Shown here in pieces: positions 16,474-25,480 of a stretch of DNA of 64,000 nt; the stretch's first letter is position 1; each line of letters begins with the position of its first letter. Where the stretch lies: the NCBI RefSeq assembly GCF_038235435.1, contig NZ_CP151275.1:434001-498000 (forward strand), read 5' to 3'. The DNA is from Niveibacterium sp. SC-1. GTDB taxonomy: Bacteria > Pseudomonadota > Gammaproteobacteria > Burkholderiales > Rhodocyclaceae. The notes beneath the pieces are model-generated. The model ran no database searches, was not told where the DNA came from, and saw nothing but the letters and a program-made list of their open reading frames with translations. The position numbers and the translations under genes were made by a program.

Positions 16474-17892
16474 TTACTGCTCGGTGGCGCCGGCCTTGTC
16501 GGGCTTGCTGGCCAGGAGTTGTGCGATCGCGCAGGAGACCGAACGGCTCTGCGCCGTGTCGGCGCGGCTGGTGAGGACGATGGGCACCTTGGCACCCAGC
16601 ACCACGCCTGCCAGCAAGGCGCCGGCGAGGTAGTGCAGTTGCTTGGCCAGCATGTTGCCGGCTTCGAGGTCCGGCACCAGCAGGATGTCCGCGCGCCCGG
16701 CTACTTCGGAGTCGATGCCCTTGGCCTGCGCCGCGAAGATCGAGATCGCATTGTCGAAGGCGAGCGGGCCGTCGAGGATCGCGCCGGTAATCTGGCCGCG
16801 GTCGGCCATCTTGCACAGCGCGGCGGCCTCGAAGGTCGAGCGGATCTTGGGCGTGACGGTTTCGACCGCCGAGAGGATCGCCACCTTCGGCACCTCGATG
16901 CCCATGCGATGGGCGAGGTCGATCGCGTTGCGGGTGATGTCGGCCTTCTCTTCCAGGCCCGGTTCGATGTTGATCGCCGCGTCGGTGATCAGCAGCGGTC
17001 GCGGATAGGTCGGCACGTCAGCGACAAAGACGTGGCTGATGCGGCGGCCCGTGCGCAGGCCCGCGTCGCGCGAGACGATCGCCGCCATGAATTCGTCGGT
17101 GTGCAGGCTGCCCTTCATCAGCGCGTCGACCTTGCCATCGCGCGCGAGCTCGGCCGCCAGCTTGGCCGCGGCATGCGGATAGGCGGCCTCGATGATCTCG
17201 ATGCCGGCCAGGTTCGCGCCCATGCCCGCGGCGACGCGTTCGATTTCGTCACGCGGGCCGACCAGCACCGGCGTCACCAGGCCGTCGTCACGCGCCTGCA
17301 GCGGTCCCGCCAGTGCGTCCTCCGAACAGGGCCAGGCCACGTCGATGCGCACCCGCGGCAGGCCGTGGGTGAGCGCGATCAGCCCGGCGTAGCGGCGCTC
17401 GGTGTCGTTGAGCATCACATCGGGCAGGGTCGGCAGGGGCTGGCGCACCTTGAAGCTCGGCGCCGTGACTACGGTCTCGCCAGTAAAGATGCGACGGCCT
17501 TCCCCATTGACCGCCTCGCAGAGGAAGCGCACCGAGAGGTCGGCCGGGTTCTTGTCGGCGCAGGTAAGCGTCACCGTCAGGGTGTCGCCTACATGCAGGG
17601 GCGCGAGGAAGTGCAGCGACTGGCTGCGATAGATGGTGCCCGGGCCGGGAAAACTGTTGCCCAGCAGGGAGGACACGAGCGAGCCGCCCCACATGCTGTG
17701 CGCGGTCACGTCGGGCAAGCCGGTGTCACGCGCATAGGCGGAGTCCAGATGCGTGGGATTCAGATCCCCGGAGGCGACGGCAAAGAGCTGGATATCTTGC
17801 AGCCGCAGCGTACGGGTCAGCTGGGCCGACTGCCCCGGCTGGATCTCGTCGAAGGTGCGGTTCTCCAGGAATTCTGGCGTGCGCGGGGTCAC
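16474..17892 (-). CDS. Bifunctional enoyl-CoA hydratase/phosphate acetyltransferase (MaoC-Pta)
   Basis: A 472-residue fusion. The first 150 residues form a MaoC-like hot-dog domain (DIQLFAVASGDLNPTHLDSAYA, the hydratase motif). The remainder is a phosphate acetyl/butyryltransferase domain with LMKGSLHTDEFM, RRISHVFVADVP and DGPLAFDNAIS. Such proteins are predicted to handle acyl-CoA and acyl-phosphate, for example in fermentation or polyhydroxyalkanoate metabolism. The start is GTG at 17892 with a poor ribosome-binding site. No acetate or butyrate kinase follows within the window. A separate full-length pta lies at 36.9 kb. Confidence 0.9.
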   Translation of the reverse strand: MTPRTPEFLENRTFDEIQPGQSAQLTRTLRLQDIQLFAVASGDLNPTHLDSAYARDTGLPDVTAHSMWGGSLVSSLLGNSFPGPGTIYRSQSLHFLAPLHVGDTLTVTLTCADKNPADLSVRFLCEAVNGEGRRIFTGETVVTAPSFKVRQPLPTLPDVMLNDTERRYAGLIALTHGLPRVRIDVAWPCSEDALAGPLQARDDGLVTPVLVGPRDEIERVAAGMGANLAGIEIIEAAYPHAAAKLAAELARDGKVDALMKGSLHTDEFMAAIVSRDAGLRTGRRISHVFVADVPTYPRPLLITDAAINIEPGLEEKADITRNAIDLAHRMGIEVPKVAILSAVETVTPKIRSTFEAAALCKMADRGQITGAILDGPLAFDNAISIFAAQAKGIDSEVAGRADILLVPDLEAGNMLAKQLHYLAGALLAGVVLGAKVPIVLTSRADTAQSRSVSCAIAQLLASKPDKAGATEQ

Positions 17893-18136
17893 TGGGGGGC
17901 TCAGTCCTGAACGCTGTTGTGCAAATGAATCCTAGACCCCGCCCGCGGGGGCGTCGCGCCCTCGTTGCGGGACTCTTGATCCAGATGAAACACGGTGCCG
18001 CATTGCAACAAACCCGACTGTCGTGACCGCTCCTGCATCGCCCGGCGATTGCCCTGAGGAGGGCCCGTGCGCACGGTGCTAAAATCGCGCGCCGCTAGCG
18101 CAAACCCGCGCCAACACGAGCTTTCCGGGGAATTCC

Positions 18137-19507
18137 ATGCACGTCGTCGTTCTCGCTGCCGGTCAGGGCAAGCGTATGCGTTCAGTCCTGCCCAAGGTGC
18201 TGCAGCCGCTGGCTGGCAAGCCCCTGCTGGCCCACGTCCTGGCCACCGTGCGCGGCCTGGGGGCGCAGTCGCTCTGCGTGGTCTACGGCCACGGCGGCGA
18301 AGCCGTGCGCGCTGCGCTGGATGCGCCCGATCTCGCCTGGGCGCTGCAGGCCGAGCAGTTGGGCACCGGCCACGCCGTGCAACAGGCCGTGCCGCATCTG
18401 CCCGAGACCGGGCCGGTGCTGGTGGTCTACGGCGACGTGCCACTGATCTCCGCCGACACCCTCAAGCGCCTGGTCGAGGCGGCGGGTCCGCAGGGTTTTT
18501 CGCTTCTCACCGCTGAGTTTGCCGATCCGGGCGGCTATGGCCGCATCGTGCGCGACGCGCAGGACCGTGTCCTGCGCATCGTCGAGCACAAGGATGCGAG
18601 CGAGGCCGAGCGCGCCATCCGCGAGATCAACACCGGCATCCTCTGTTGCCCGGCCGAGCGCCTGCGCGGCTGGCTCGCGCGCCTCACCAACCAGAACAGC
18701 CAGGGCGAGTACTACCTCACCGACGTGATCGGGCTCGCCGTGGAGGACGGCGTCACCGTGCAGACCGCGCAGCCTTCTCATGACTGGGAGACCCTGGGCG
18801 TCAACGACAAGCTGCAGCTCGCCGCGCTCGAACGTATCTATCAGCAGGAACAGGCCCGCGCCCTCATGAGCGCCGGCGTGACCCTGATCGACCCGGCGCG
18901 CTTCGATGTGCGGGGCGAACTCGTGTGCGGGCGCGACGTGGAGATCGACGTGGGCTGCGTCTTCGAAGGCCGCGTGGAGCTGGCCGACGGCGTGCGCATC
19001 GGCGCGCACTGCGTGATCCGCAACGCGCGCATCGCGCAGGGCGCGACCATCCATCCCTTCTGCCACATAGAGGACGCGCAGGTCGGCGCCGAGAGCCTCA
19101 TCGGCCCCTATGCGCGCCTGCGCCCCGGCACCGTGCTGGCCGAGGACGTGCATATCGGCAACTTCGTCGAGGTCAAGAACAGCGTCATCGCCGCGCATTC
19201 CAAGGCCAACCATCTGGCCTACGTGGGCGATGCGGACATCGGCAGCCGGGTGAACGTCGGCGCCGGTGCGATCACCTGCAACTACGACGGCGCCAACAAG
19301 TTTCGCACCATCATCGAGGATGACGTGTTCATCGGCTCCGACTCGCAGCTCGTCGCACCCGTGCGCGTGGGCAAGGGCGCCACGCTGGGCGCCGGCACCA
19401 CGCTGACCAAGGACGCGCCGGCCGGCCAGCTCACGCTCTCGCGTACACGTCAGCAAAGCCTGCCCGGCTGGCAGCGGCCGGTGAAACAGAAAAAAACAGA
19501 AAGCTGA
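18137..19507 (+). CDS. glmU: Bifunctional GlcN-1-P acetyltransferase/GlcNAc-1-P uridyltransferase
   Basis: A 456-residue enzyme making UDP-N-acetylglucosamine for peptidoglycan and lipopolysaccharide. The uridyltransferase domain starts [20 protein letters not shown], with the nucleotide motif LxxGxGxRM, followed by [12 protein letters not shown] and VYGDVPL. The C-terminal left-handed beta-helix acetyltransferase includes [24 protein letters not shown] and [14 protein letters not shown]. The C-terminus is Lys-rich. glmS, which supplies its pathway, lies 3.7 kb downstream, but a bufferin cluster and other genes are inserted between. The start ATG follows a GGGG-rich site. Confidence 0.98.
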   Translation: MHVVVLAAGQGKRMRSVLPKVLQPLAGKPLLAHVLATVRGLGAQSLCVVYGHGGEAVRAALDAPDLAWALQAEQLGTGHAVQQAVPHLPETGPVLVVYGDVPLISADTLKRLVEAAGPQGFSLLTAEFADPGGYGRIVRDAQDRVLRIVEHKDASEAERAIREINTGILCCPAERLRGWLARLTNQNSQGEYYLTDVIGLAVEDGVTVQTAQPSHDWETLGVNDKLQLAALERIYQQEQARALMSAGVTLIDPARFDVRGELVCGRDVEIDVGCVFEGRVELADGVRIGAHCVIRNARIAQGATIHPFCHIEDAQVGAESLIGPYARLRPGTVLAEDVHIGNFVEVKNSVIAAHSKANHLAYVGDADIGSRVNVGAGAITCNYDGANKFRTIIEDDVFIGSDSQLVAPVRVGKGATLGAGTTLTKDAPAGQLTLSRTRQQSLPGWQRPVKQKKTES

Positions 19508-19633
19508 GGCCGGGGCGAAGAAAGGTTTTGCACCTTCGTCCTGTCCACTCCAATGTCTGGTCCTGTGCTCGCCTGCTGCAGTGTGGCGAGTGAGTACAAG
19601 CCCTGGCTCCCCAACCCCCTAGGAGAGATTCAC

Positions 19634-19897
19634 ATGGACAAGCAAAACCTCATCCGTTCCGCCCTCGCATCCGTCCTGGCCCTCGGTGTCGTTGCCTCGG
19701 CGACCACCGCTCATGCCGAGGACAAGCCCGCCAAGGAGAAGTGCTACGGCGTGGCCAAGGCCGGTACGAACGACTGTGCAAACGGCACGCACAGCTGTGC
19801 CGGACAGGGCAAGGCCGACATGGGCGGCGACGAGTGGAAGTACGTCGCCAAGGGCACCTGCGAGCAGATGGGCGGCACGCTCAAGCCCAAGATGTAA
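19634..19897 (+). CDS. bufA1: Bufferin precursor peptide, DUF2282/BufA1 type
   Basis: An 87-residue exported protein of the DUF2282 family, the precursor of bufferin-type metallophores. The signal peptide [20 protein letters not shown] ends near AHA. The mature part has four Cys (37, 48, 55, 76) in [25 protein letters not shown] and KGTCEQMGG. The partner MNIO enzyme next door is known in this family to modify Cys, giving copper-binding heterocycles. The ATG at 19634 follows AGGAGAG. It is the first gene of bufA1-bufB-bufC-doxX. The exact modified Cys cannot be read from the sequence. Confidence 0.92.
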   Translation: MDKQNLIRSALASVLALGVVASATTAHAEDKPAKEKCYGVAKAGTNDCANGTHSCAGQGKADMGGDEWKYVAKGTCEQMGGTLKPKM

Positions 19898-19902
19898 TTG
19901 CC

Positions 19903-20751
19903 GTGAAACACGCTCTCGCTGCCGATGCCGCTGGCATCGGCCTGCGAGCGCCGCATCTGCGCGATCTGCTGGAGACGCGCCCGGCGCTCGACTTCGTCGA
20001 GGTCCACAGTGAGAACTACTTTCACGATGGCGGACCGGCGCTCGCGGGGCTACTGCGCGTGCGCGAACACAATCCCGTAAGCCTGCACGGCGTCGGCCTC
20101 TCGCTCGCCTCGGGCGACACGGATTCCGCGCCCATGATCGCCGGCCATCTTGAATCGCTCGCACGCCTGGTGCAGCGGGTCGAGCCTGCGCTGGTCTCCG
20201 AACACCTGTGCTGGGGCGCCTTTGGCGGCCGGCATTTCAATGACCTGCTGCCCTTGCCCTACACCGATGAGGCGCTGTCGCTGGTGGCCGGGCGGATCGA
20301 ACGCGTGCAGGAGCGTCTGAAGCGACGCATCCTCGTCGAGAACATCTCGGCCTACGTGCGCTTTGCCGACAGCCCGATGAGCGAATGCGAGTTTCTCGCG
20401 GCGCTCGTGGCGCGCAGCGGCTGCGGCCTGCTGCTCGATGTGAACAACCTCTATGTGAACGCCTGCAACTTCGACTTCGATCCGCGCGCAGAGCTCGCAA
20501 GGCTGCCGCGTGAAGCGATCGGCGAGATCCACCTCGCCGGTCACAGCATCACCGAGCTTTGTCGCATCGACACCCATGACGCGCCGGTCTGTGAAGAGGT
20601 CTGGTCGCTGTACGCCGATGCGCTGCAACGCTTTGGCCCGCGGCCTACCCTGATCGAGCGCGATGCGAAGCTCCCGCCGCTGTCGGTGCTGGTCGCCGAG
20701 CGGGACCGCGCGGCGCAGGCGATGGCGGGCTGCGCGCAGGAGGCTGCCTGA
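19903..20751 (+). CDS. bufB: MNIO-family (DUF692) enzyme, BufB
   Basis: A 282-residue multinuclear non-heme iron-dependent oxidative enzyme that modifies the Cys of its precursor peptide, here presumably BufA1. The TIM-barrel metal-binding motifs are visible in order: HSENYF, SLHGVGLSL, VSEHLCW, LVENISAY, LLLDVNNLYVNA, IHLAGH, DTHD and LIERD. The start is GTG at 19903, six bases after the bufA1 stop, without a strong ribosome-binding site, so translational coupling to bufA1 is likely. The stop overlaps the ATG of bufC (TGATG). Confidence 0.95.
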   Translation: MKHALAADAAGIGLRAPHLRDLLETRPALDFVEVHSENYFHDGGPALAGLLRVREHNPVSLHGVGLSLASGDTDSAPMIAGHLESLARLVQRVEPALVSEHLCWGAFGGRHFNDLLPLPYTDEALSLVAGRIERVQERLKRRILVENISAYVRFADSPMSECEFLAALVARSGCGLLLDVNNLYVNACNFDFDPRAELARLPREAIGEIHLAGHSITELCRIDTHDAPVCEEVWSLYADALQRFGPRPTLIERDAKLPPLSVLVAERDRAAQAMAGCAQEAA

Positions 20752-21527
20752 TGCGCGCGCCCGACTCCGAACTGTGTGCCGCTCAACGCGCCTTCGCCGA
20801 TGCACTGTGCGATGTCGCGGCCGAATCGGTGGCGACAGGTTTTCTGGCAGGAGAGGCCGAGCGCAACCGGGCCCTGCTGGCGCTGTATCGCGGCAACGCA
20901 TTGGCCAACCAGGCAGCGGCGCTCGGCAACGCATTTCCGGTCGTGCGCCAGGTCGTGGGCGAAGAGTTCTTCGAGGGCCTCGCGCGGGCCTTCGATCGCG
21001 TGCAGCCCTCGCGCAGCGGCAATCTGGATCTGGCGGGCGAGGGCTTCGCGGACTTCCTCGCTCACTTCGCGCCGGCGCAGACGCTGCCCTATCTGGTCGA
21101 TCTGGCCGCGCTGGAATGGGCGGTGGTACGGGCCTGGCGCGCGGCGGATGCCGAGCCGGCGGACGCGGACTGGCTCAGCAGCTTCGATATGGACTCGCTC
21201 GCGGCGGCGCGGCCGCGACTGCATCCCGCCCTGCAGGTCCTGTGTTCCGACTGGCCAGTGGTACAGATCTGGCAGCAACACCAGCCCGCGCATGAGGGCG
21301 CGCTCGCGGTGCGCATGGATGAGGCCGAATGCGCCTGCGTCTGGCGTGATGCGCAGGGCGTGTGCGTCAGCGCGATCAGCGTCGCCGAGGCGTACTTCTG
21401 GCGGTCCCTGATCGCCGGAGAGCCGCTGGGCGCCGCCTTGCAGGTAGCGCTGCAGCAGGACGGCAGCTTCGATCTCGCGAGCAGTCTGGGCTTTGCCATG
21501 CAGCACGGATTCATCTGTCGCGCCTAG
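20751..21527 (+). CDS. bufC: DUF2063 partner protein, BufC
   Basis: A 258-residue protein whose first 95 or so residues form the DUF2063 domain (QRAFADALCDV, LLALYRGNALANQAAALGNAFPVVRQVVGEEFF). The rest has a C-terminal winged-helix-like region (FWRSLIAGEPLGAALQVALQQ). In characterised systems the equivalent protein binds the MNIO enzyme and helps deliver the precursor peptide. It starts inside the bufB stop codon. A BufC paralogue of low similarity lies at 63.1 kb. Confidence 0.9.
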   Translation: MRAPDSELCAAQRAFADALCDVAAESVATGFLAGEAERNRALLALYRGNALANQAAALGNAFPVVRQVVGEEFFEGLARAFDRVQPSRSGNLDLAGEGFADFLAHFAPAQTLPYLVDLAALEWAVVRAWRAADAEPADADWLSSFDMDSLAAARPRLHPALQVLCSDWPVVQIWQQHQPAHEGALAVRMDEAECACVWRDAQGVCVSAISVAEAYFWRSLIAGEPLGAALQVALQQDGSFDLASSLGFAMQHGFICRA

Positions 21528-21589
21528 GGCGCGGCGTCGCTCCTACACCCGATCCTTTTCTATGCGCTTCGCTGCGCAGGAGACCTCTC

Positions 21590-22054
21590 ATGATCTCGCA
21601 GCTCATCCGCACCACCGAGGCACCCATCGCCTTCGTCGAAAACTGGCTCAAGCCCTTGCTCTTGCTGGCACTGCGGCTCTACCTCGCGCATGTGTTCTTC
21701 CGCTCAGGCCTGACCAAGATCGATGACTGGGACACCACGCTCATGCTCTTCACCGACGAGTATCACGTGCCGGTCCTGCCGCCCGCTTTCGCGGCCGTGA
21801 TGGGCGCGAGCGGTGAACTGTTGTTGCCGCCCCTGCTGGCCTTGGGCATCGCCACGCGCTTTGCGGCGGCGGGCTTGTTCGTGGTGAACCTGATGGCGGT
21901 GATCAGCTATCCGGCGCTCTTCCAGTTCGAATGCCCGGCGGGGATACACCAGCATTTCTTCTGGGGCACGCTCCTGCTGGTGATTGTCTGCGTAGGCGCG
22001 GGCCGCTTTGCCTTCGACGCCTGGCTGGCAGGGCGCGCAAAAGACAGGCCTTGA
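21590..22054 (+). CDS. DoxX family membrane protein, BufD
   Basis: A 154-residue four-helix DoxX-type membrane protein. The N-terminal helix LLLLALRLYLAHVFFRSGLTKI is typical, followed by LLPPLLALGIATRFAAAGLF and a C-terminal ECPAGIHQHFFWGTLLLVIV. The acidic YHVPVLPP periplasmic segment is characteristic of DoxX proteins linked to DUF692/DUF2063. The ATG at 21590 follows GCAGGAG. It is the fourth gene of the bufferin operon, 62 bases after bufC. Its role is uncertain; handling quinones or the modified metallophore are possibilities. Confidence 0.9.
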   Translation: MISQLIRTTEAPIAFVENWLKPLLLLALRLYLAHVFFRSGLTKIDDWDTTLMLFTDEYHVPVLPPAFAAVMGASGELLLPPLLALGIATRFAAAGLFVVNLMAVISYPALFQFECPAGIHQHFFWGTLLLVIVCVGAGRFAFDAWLAGRAKDRP

Positions 22055-22066
22055 GCGGGCCGCGGC

Positions 22067-22504
22067 TCAGGCGGCGAGCCAGAGGCAGGCGCAACCCAGG
22101 AAAAGGCAGAGCGGCGAGTAGTAGCGCGTGTCCAGGCGCGCGAAGCGGCTGTCGCGAAGCGTCTTGAAGAAGCCGACGAGGCGGAAGTCGCCCACGGCAC
22201 GCAGCAGCATCACGCCGGCCAGCGCGCGGCACAGCCATCGGAGTGCCGGCAGTTGGGCGATCCAGTCCGGCCGGCCCTGCGCCCATACGAGCAGCGCGCA
22301 GCCGAGCAAGCCCAGCGCCACGCCGGCCGTCATCGTCCGCGACGGCGCAAAGGCTGGCGAGCCATCGGCGAGCTGCGGGACCGCCGCCTCGGCGCCGCGG
22401 CGGCCACCGGCGACCCAGTAGAGATGCAGCAGGGCCAGCAAGGCGAAGACACCTGCGATGGTCTGCGCGAGCAAGGCGTGTGCGGCGGTTGGCGAGGCGT
22501 CCAT
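22067..22504 (-). CDS. DUF3995 membrane protein
   Basis: A 145-residue predicted four-helix membrane protein of the DUF3995 family. The signature RAVGDFRLVGFFKTLRDSRFARLDTRYYSPLCL at the C-terminus is typical. The N-terminal part contains LLAQTIAGVFALLALLHLYW, with an early His in a membrane helix. No function is known for this family. It is convergent with doxX (12 bases between the stops) and lies downstream of the Lrp-type regulator gene, with 43 bases between them. Confidence 0.85.
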   Translation of the reverse strand: MDASPTAAHALLAQTIAGVFALLALLHLYWVAGGRRGAEAAVPQLADGSPAFAPSRTMTAGVALGLLGCALLVWAQGRPDWIAQLPALRWLCRALAGVMLLRAVGDFRLVGFFKTLRDSRFARLDTRYYSPLCLFLGCACLWLAA

Positions 22505-22547
22505 CGAGGCTCCGGGCGGTGCGGTCGGGTGGGTGTCGGCGGCCCGC

Positions 22548-23039
22548 TCAGGCGGGCGTGGGCAGGACCACGGCAGTGCCGAACTTGCTCCGCCGGATCG
22601 AGAAGAAGCTGCGCACGTTGCGCACGTTCGCATCCTGGGTGAAGAGGCGGCGGGCCACCGCGTGGTAGCCCTCCATGTCCGCAACCACCAGCACCAGAAC
22701 GAAATCCGGCCCGGGGGATACGCGGTAGCACTGCTGCACGGCTGCTTCCTCGACGACGCGCGCCTCGAAGGCCGCAAGGCGTTCTTCTGCCTGATGGTCC
22801 AGGCTCACCTCCACCAGCGCCGTGAGCCCGTGTCCGAGCTTGTCGGGTGAGAGCACGGCTACCTGGCGCTCGATGATGCCGGCCTCCACCATGCGGCGGA
22901 CGCGTCGCAGGCAGGTCGCGGGCGACACATGCACGGCCTCCGCGAGGGCGTGATTGGACAGCGAGGCGTCCTGCTGGAGTTGGGCGAGGATGCGTAGATC
23001 AGTCGCATCCAGTCCCGGAGATATGTTCTGAGCTTGCAC
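22548..23039 (-). CDS. Lrp/AsnC family transcriptional regulator
   Basis: A 163-residue regulator. The N-terminal winged helix has DATDLRILAQLQQDASLSNHALAEAVHVSPATCLRRVRRM, matching the AsnC helix-turn-helix with its CLRRV recognition segment. The C-terminal RAM ligand-binding domain includes YRVSPGPDFVLVLVVADMEGY. The start is uncertain: GTG at 23039 fits the usual length, and GTG at 23069 would add ten residues; neither has a strong ribosome-binding site. It is divergent from glmS, and its promoter lies in the shared 144-base space. Regulated genes are unknown. Confidence 0.85.
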   Translation of the reverse strand: MQAQNISPGLDATDLRILAQLQQDASLSNHALAEAVHVSPATCLRRVRRMVEAGIIERQVAVLSPDKLGHGLTALVEVSLDHQAEERLAAFEARVVEEAAVQQCYRVSPGPDFVLVLVVADMEGYHAVARRLFTQDANVRNVRSFFSIRRSKFGTAVVLPTPA

Positions 23040-23183
23040 GGAATGTTTGCGGGTGAAAGAAAATTGCACGAGTGTCTTGCGGTGAAAGATTACGCCGTCT
23101 GACGAGACATTTGGCAAGCTTCTTTCGTGCTGCCTTGCGTACGATCCGCCGCATTTCCCGAAAACGCCTTCCGGAGTCTTCCC

Positions 23184-25010
23184 ATGTGCGGCATCGTCGG
23201 CGCGGTCAGCACCCGCAATATCGTCCCCATCCTGATCGAGGGCCTCAAGCGCCTCGAATACCGCGGCTATGACTCCTGCGGCGTCGCCGTCTGGCGCGAC
23301 GGCGAGCTGCATCGCGCGCGCAGTACCTCGCGGGTGGCGGAACTGGACACGCAGGTGCGGACCGACGCCCTCGAAGGCTTTACCGGTATCGCCCACACCC
23401 GCTGGGCTACCCACGGTGCGCCGGCGGTGCACAACGCCCACCCGCATTTCTCGCGCGGCCGCATTGCGCTGGTTCACAACGGCATCATCGAGAACTACGA
23501 GGAGCTGCGCGCCGAACTCAAGGGTCGTGGCTACGAGTTCATCAGCCAGACGGACACCGAGGTCATTGCCCACCTGGTCGATTCGCTCTACGACGGCGAT
23601 CTCTTCGCCGCGGTGCAGGCAGCGACCCCGCGCCTGAAGGGCGCCTACGCGATTGCCGTCTTCTGCCGCGACGAACCGCATCGCGTGGTCGGCGCGCGCG
23701 AGGGTTCGCCGCTGGTGCTGGGCGTGGGCAAGGAAGAGAACTTCCTCGCCTCCGACGCCATGGCGCTGGCCGGCGTGACGGACCAGATCGTCTACCTGGA
23801 AGAGGGCGACGTGGTCGACCTCCAGCTCGCCAAGACATGGATCGTCGCCCGCGAAGGCACGCAGTTCAAACCGGTGAAGCGCGAGGTACGCACGGTGCAC
23901 GCCCACACCGGCGCGGCCGAACTCGGCCCGTACCGCCACTTCATGCAGAAGGAAATCTTCGAGCAGCCGCGCGCGATCGGCGACACGCTCGAAGGCGTGG
24001 TCGCCATCACGCCCGAACTCTTCGGCGCCAAGGCGGCGGCGATCTTCAAGGACATCGACTCGATCCTCGTCCTCGCCTGCGGCACCAGCTACTACTCGGG
24101 CTCGGTGGCCAAGTACTGGCTCGAATCGATCGCCCGGATCCCCGTGAGCGTGGAAGTCGCGAGCGAGTACCGCTACCGCGAGAGCGTGCCTAACCCGCGC
24201 TCCCTGGTCGTGACCATCTCGCAGTCCGGCGAAACCGCCGACACGCTGGCTGCGTTGAAGCACGCGCGTGCCCAGGGCATGCCGCACACGCTCACCATCT
24301 GCAACGTCGCCACGAGCGCGATGGTGCGCGAATGCGAACTCGCCTACATCACGCGCGCTGGCGTCGAGATCGGCGTCGCCTCCACCAAGGCCTTCACGAC
24401 GCAGCTCGCCGGCCTCTTCCTGCTCACCCTCGCGCTCGCCAAGGTACGCGGCCGCCTCAGCGAAGAACAGGAAGCCACCCATCTCAAGGCCATGCGCCAC
24501 CTGCCCGTCGCGCTGCAAGCCGTGCTCGCGCTCGAACCGCAGATCATGGCTTGGTCGGAAGAGTTCGCCCGCAAGCAGAACGCGCTTTTCCTCGGCCGCG
24601 GCCTGCACTATCCGATCGCGCTCGAAGGCGCGCTCAAGCTCAAGGAAATCTCCTACATCCACGCCGAGGCCTACCCCGCCGGCGAGCTCAAGCACGGCCC
24701 GCTCGCGCTGGTGGATGCCGCCATGCCTGTCGTCACCGTTGCGCCCAACGACACCCTGCTCGAAAAGCTCAAGAGCAACATGCAGGAAGTCCGCGCCCGC
24801 GGCGGCCAGCTCTACGTCTTCGCCGACAGCGACAGCCACATCGCCAGCGAAGAAGGCCTGCACGTCATCCGCATGCCCGAGCACTACGGCCCGCTCTCGC
24901 CGCTGCTCCACGTCGTGCCGCTGCAGTTGCTGGCGTATCACACGGCGTGTGCGCGGGGGACGGATGTGGACAAGCCTCGCAATTTGGCGAAGTCAGTGAC
25001 TGTGGAATGA
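23184..25010 (+). CDS. glmS: Glutamine-fructose-6-phosphate aminotransferase (isomerizing)
   Basis: A 608-residue enzyme making glucosamine-6-phosphate from fructose-6-phosphate and glutamine, the first committed step of UDP-GlcNAc synthesis. Cys2 (MCGIVGAVS) is the glutaminase nucleophile after Met removal. The amidotransferase domain has LEYRGYDS and [11 protein letters not shown]. The two SIS isomerase domains contain [21 protein letters not shown] and GAIKL-like [26 protein letters not shown]. It ends in NLAKSVTVE, the standard C-terminus. No glmS ribozyme or leader is evident. Confidence 0.98.
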   Translation: MCGIVGAVSTRNIVPILIEGLKRLEYRGYDSCGVAVWRDGELHRARSTSRVAELDTQVRTDALEGFTGIAHTRWATHGAPAVHNAHPHFSRGRIALVHNGIIENYEELRAELKGRGYEFISQTDTEVIAHLVDSLYDGDLFAAVQAATPRLKGAYAIAVFCRDEPHRVVGAREGSPLVLGVGKEENFLASDAMALAGVTDQIVYLEEGDVVDLQLAKTWIVAREGTQFKPVKREVRTVHAHTGAAELGPYRHFMQKEIFEQPRAIGDTLEGVVAITPELFGAKAAAIFKDIDSILVLACGTSYYSGSVAKYWLESIARIPVSVEVASEYRYRESVPNPRSLVVTISQSGETADTLAALKHARAQGMPHTLTICNVATSAMVRECELAYITRAGVEIGVASTKAFTTQLAGLFLLTLALAKVRGRLSEEQEATHLKAMRHLPVALQAVLALEPQIMAWSEEFARKQNALFLGRGLHYPIALEGALKLKEISYIHAEAYPAGELKHGPLALVDAAMPVVTVAPNDTLLEKLKSNMQEVRARGGQLYVFADSDSHIASEEGLHVIRMPEHYGPLSPLLHVVPLQLLAYHTACARGTDVDKPRNLAKSVTVE

Positions 25011-25480
25011 CATTGGCATAGTGCCGTTTCGTCTCTCTCTGTTCTCGGCTAATAAAGTCGAAAACACGGCATTAAAGTCGAAGACTGGCTTCTAGCTTTG
25101 GCGCGAGTCTCCGGGGTTGGGGTGCGTTCCGCAAAGTCGCAAACTAAGCTGGGCGCGGGTCTTGGGGCAGAGGCTGACAGCAGCCGTGCCTGGCTGGACC
25201 AGTCGGCCGTCTCGTTCCTCCCGCCGACTCCTGGGAGGATTGAGTCGGTCGGCTGCAGCCAGACGCGGTAGTCACGGGCCGGCCACCTTGCGCTCGTTCG
25301 GCCCCCTGCATCGTCGCGGCGTCGTCCCCCGTCCGACATCAGTCCGGCCCGTCAGCCAACCGTGGGTGGTATCGGCGTCCAACTTGCGGACGTCAAACAG
25401 CCCGAGAGCTGAGCGCCGACTTGTCTGCTCACCCAGCAGGTGCCGGGAACCGGTTCGAGCGCCAACCTTTGTTCATCGCC
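25011..25480. other. Non-coding interval after glmS
   Basis: About 470 bases without a credible gene. It begins with a diverged repeat (25040-25159) also found in inverted orientation near 31.6 kb. The rest is GC-rich with short TCGG/GTCCG-rich stretches and no gene-like codon pattern. Confidence 0.6.
25040..25159 (+). repeat. Dispersed inverted repeat, copy A
   Basis: A 120-base element whose ends resemble the reverse complement of 31511-31617. Both copies start TGTTCTCGGC, continue with ATAAAGTCGAAAAC, and end AAGTCG, AA, then AAGCTGGGCGCGG. Internal bases diverge with small gaps. It flanks the accessory block on the left. Confidence 0.55.

Noticed and set aside
15703..17910. Plus-strand frame of 735 codons opposite the DJ-1 and MaoC-Pta genes
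   Set aside because: It spans two well-supported leftward genes and the gap between them, with an Arg/Gly/Val-rich composition typical of antisense GC-rich frames.
22548..24941. Minus-strand frame of 797 codons covering glmS
   Set aside because: Only its last 163 codons are real (the Lrp-type regulator). The rest is antisense to glmS.
25011..25480. Possible mobile element after glmS (a frequent Tn7 insertion site)
   Set aside because: No Tn7-type transposase genes or terminal repeats were seen downstream; only a diverged short repeat is present.
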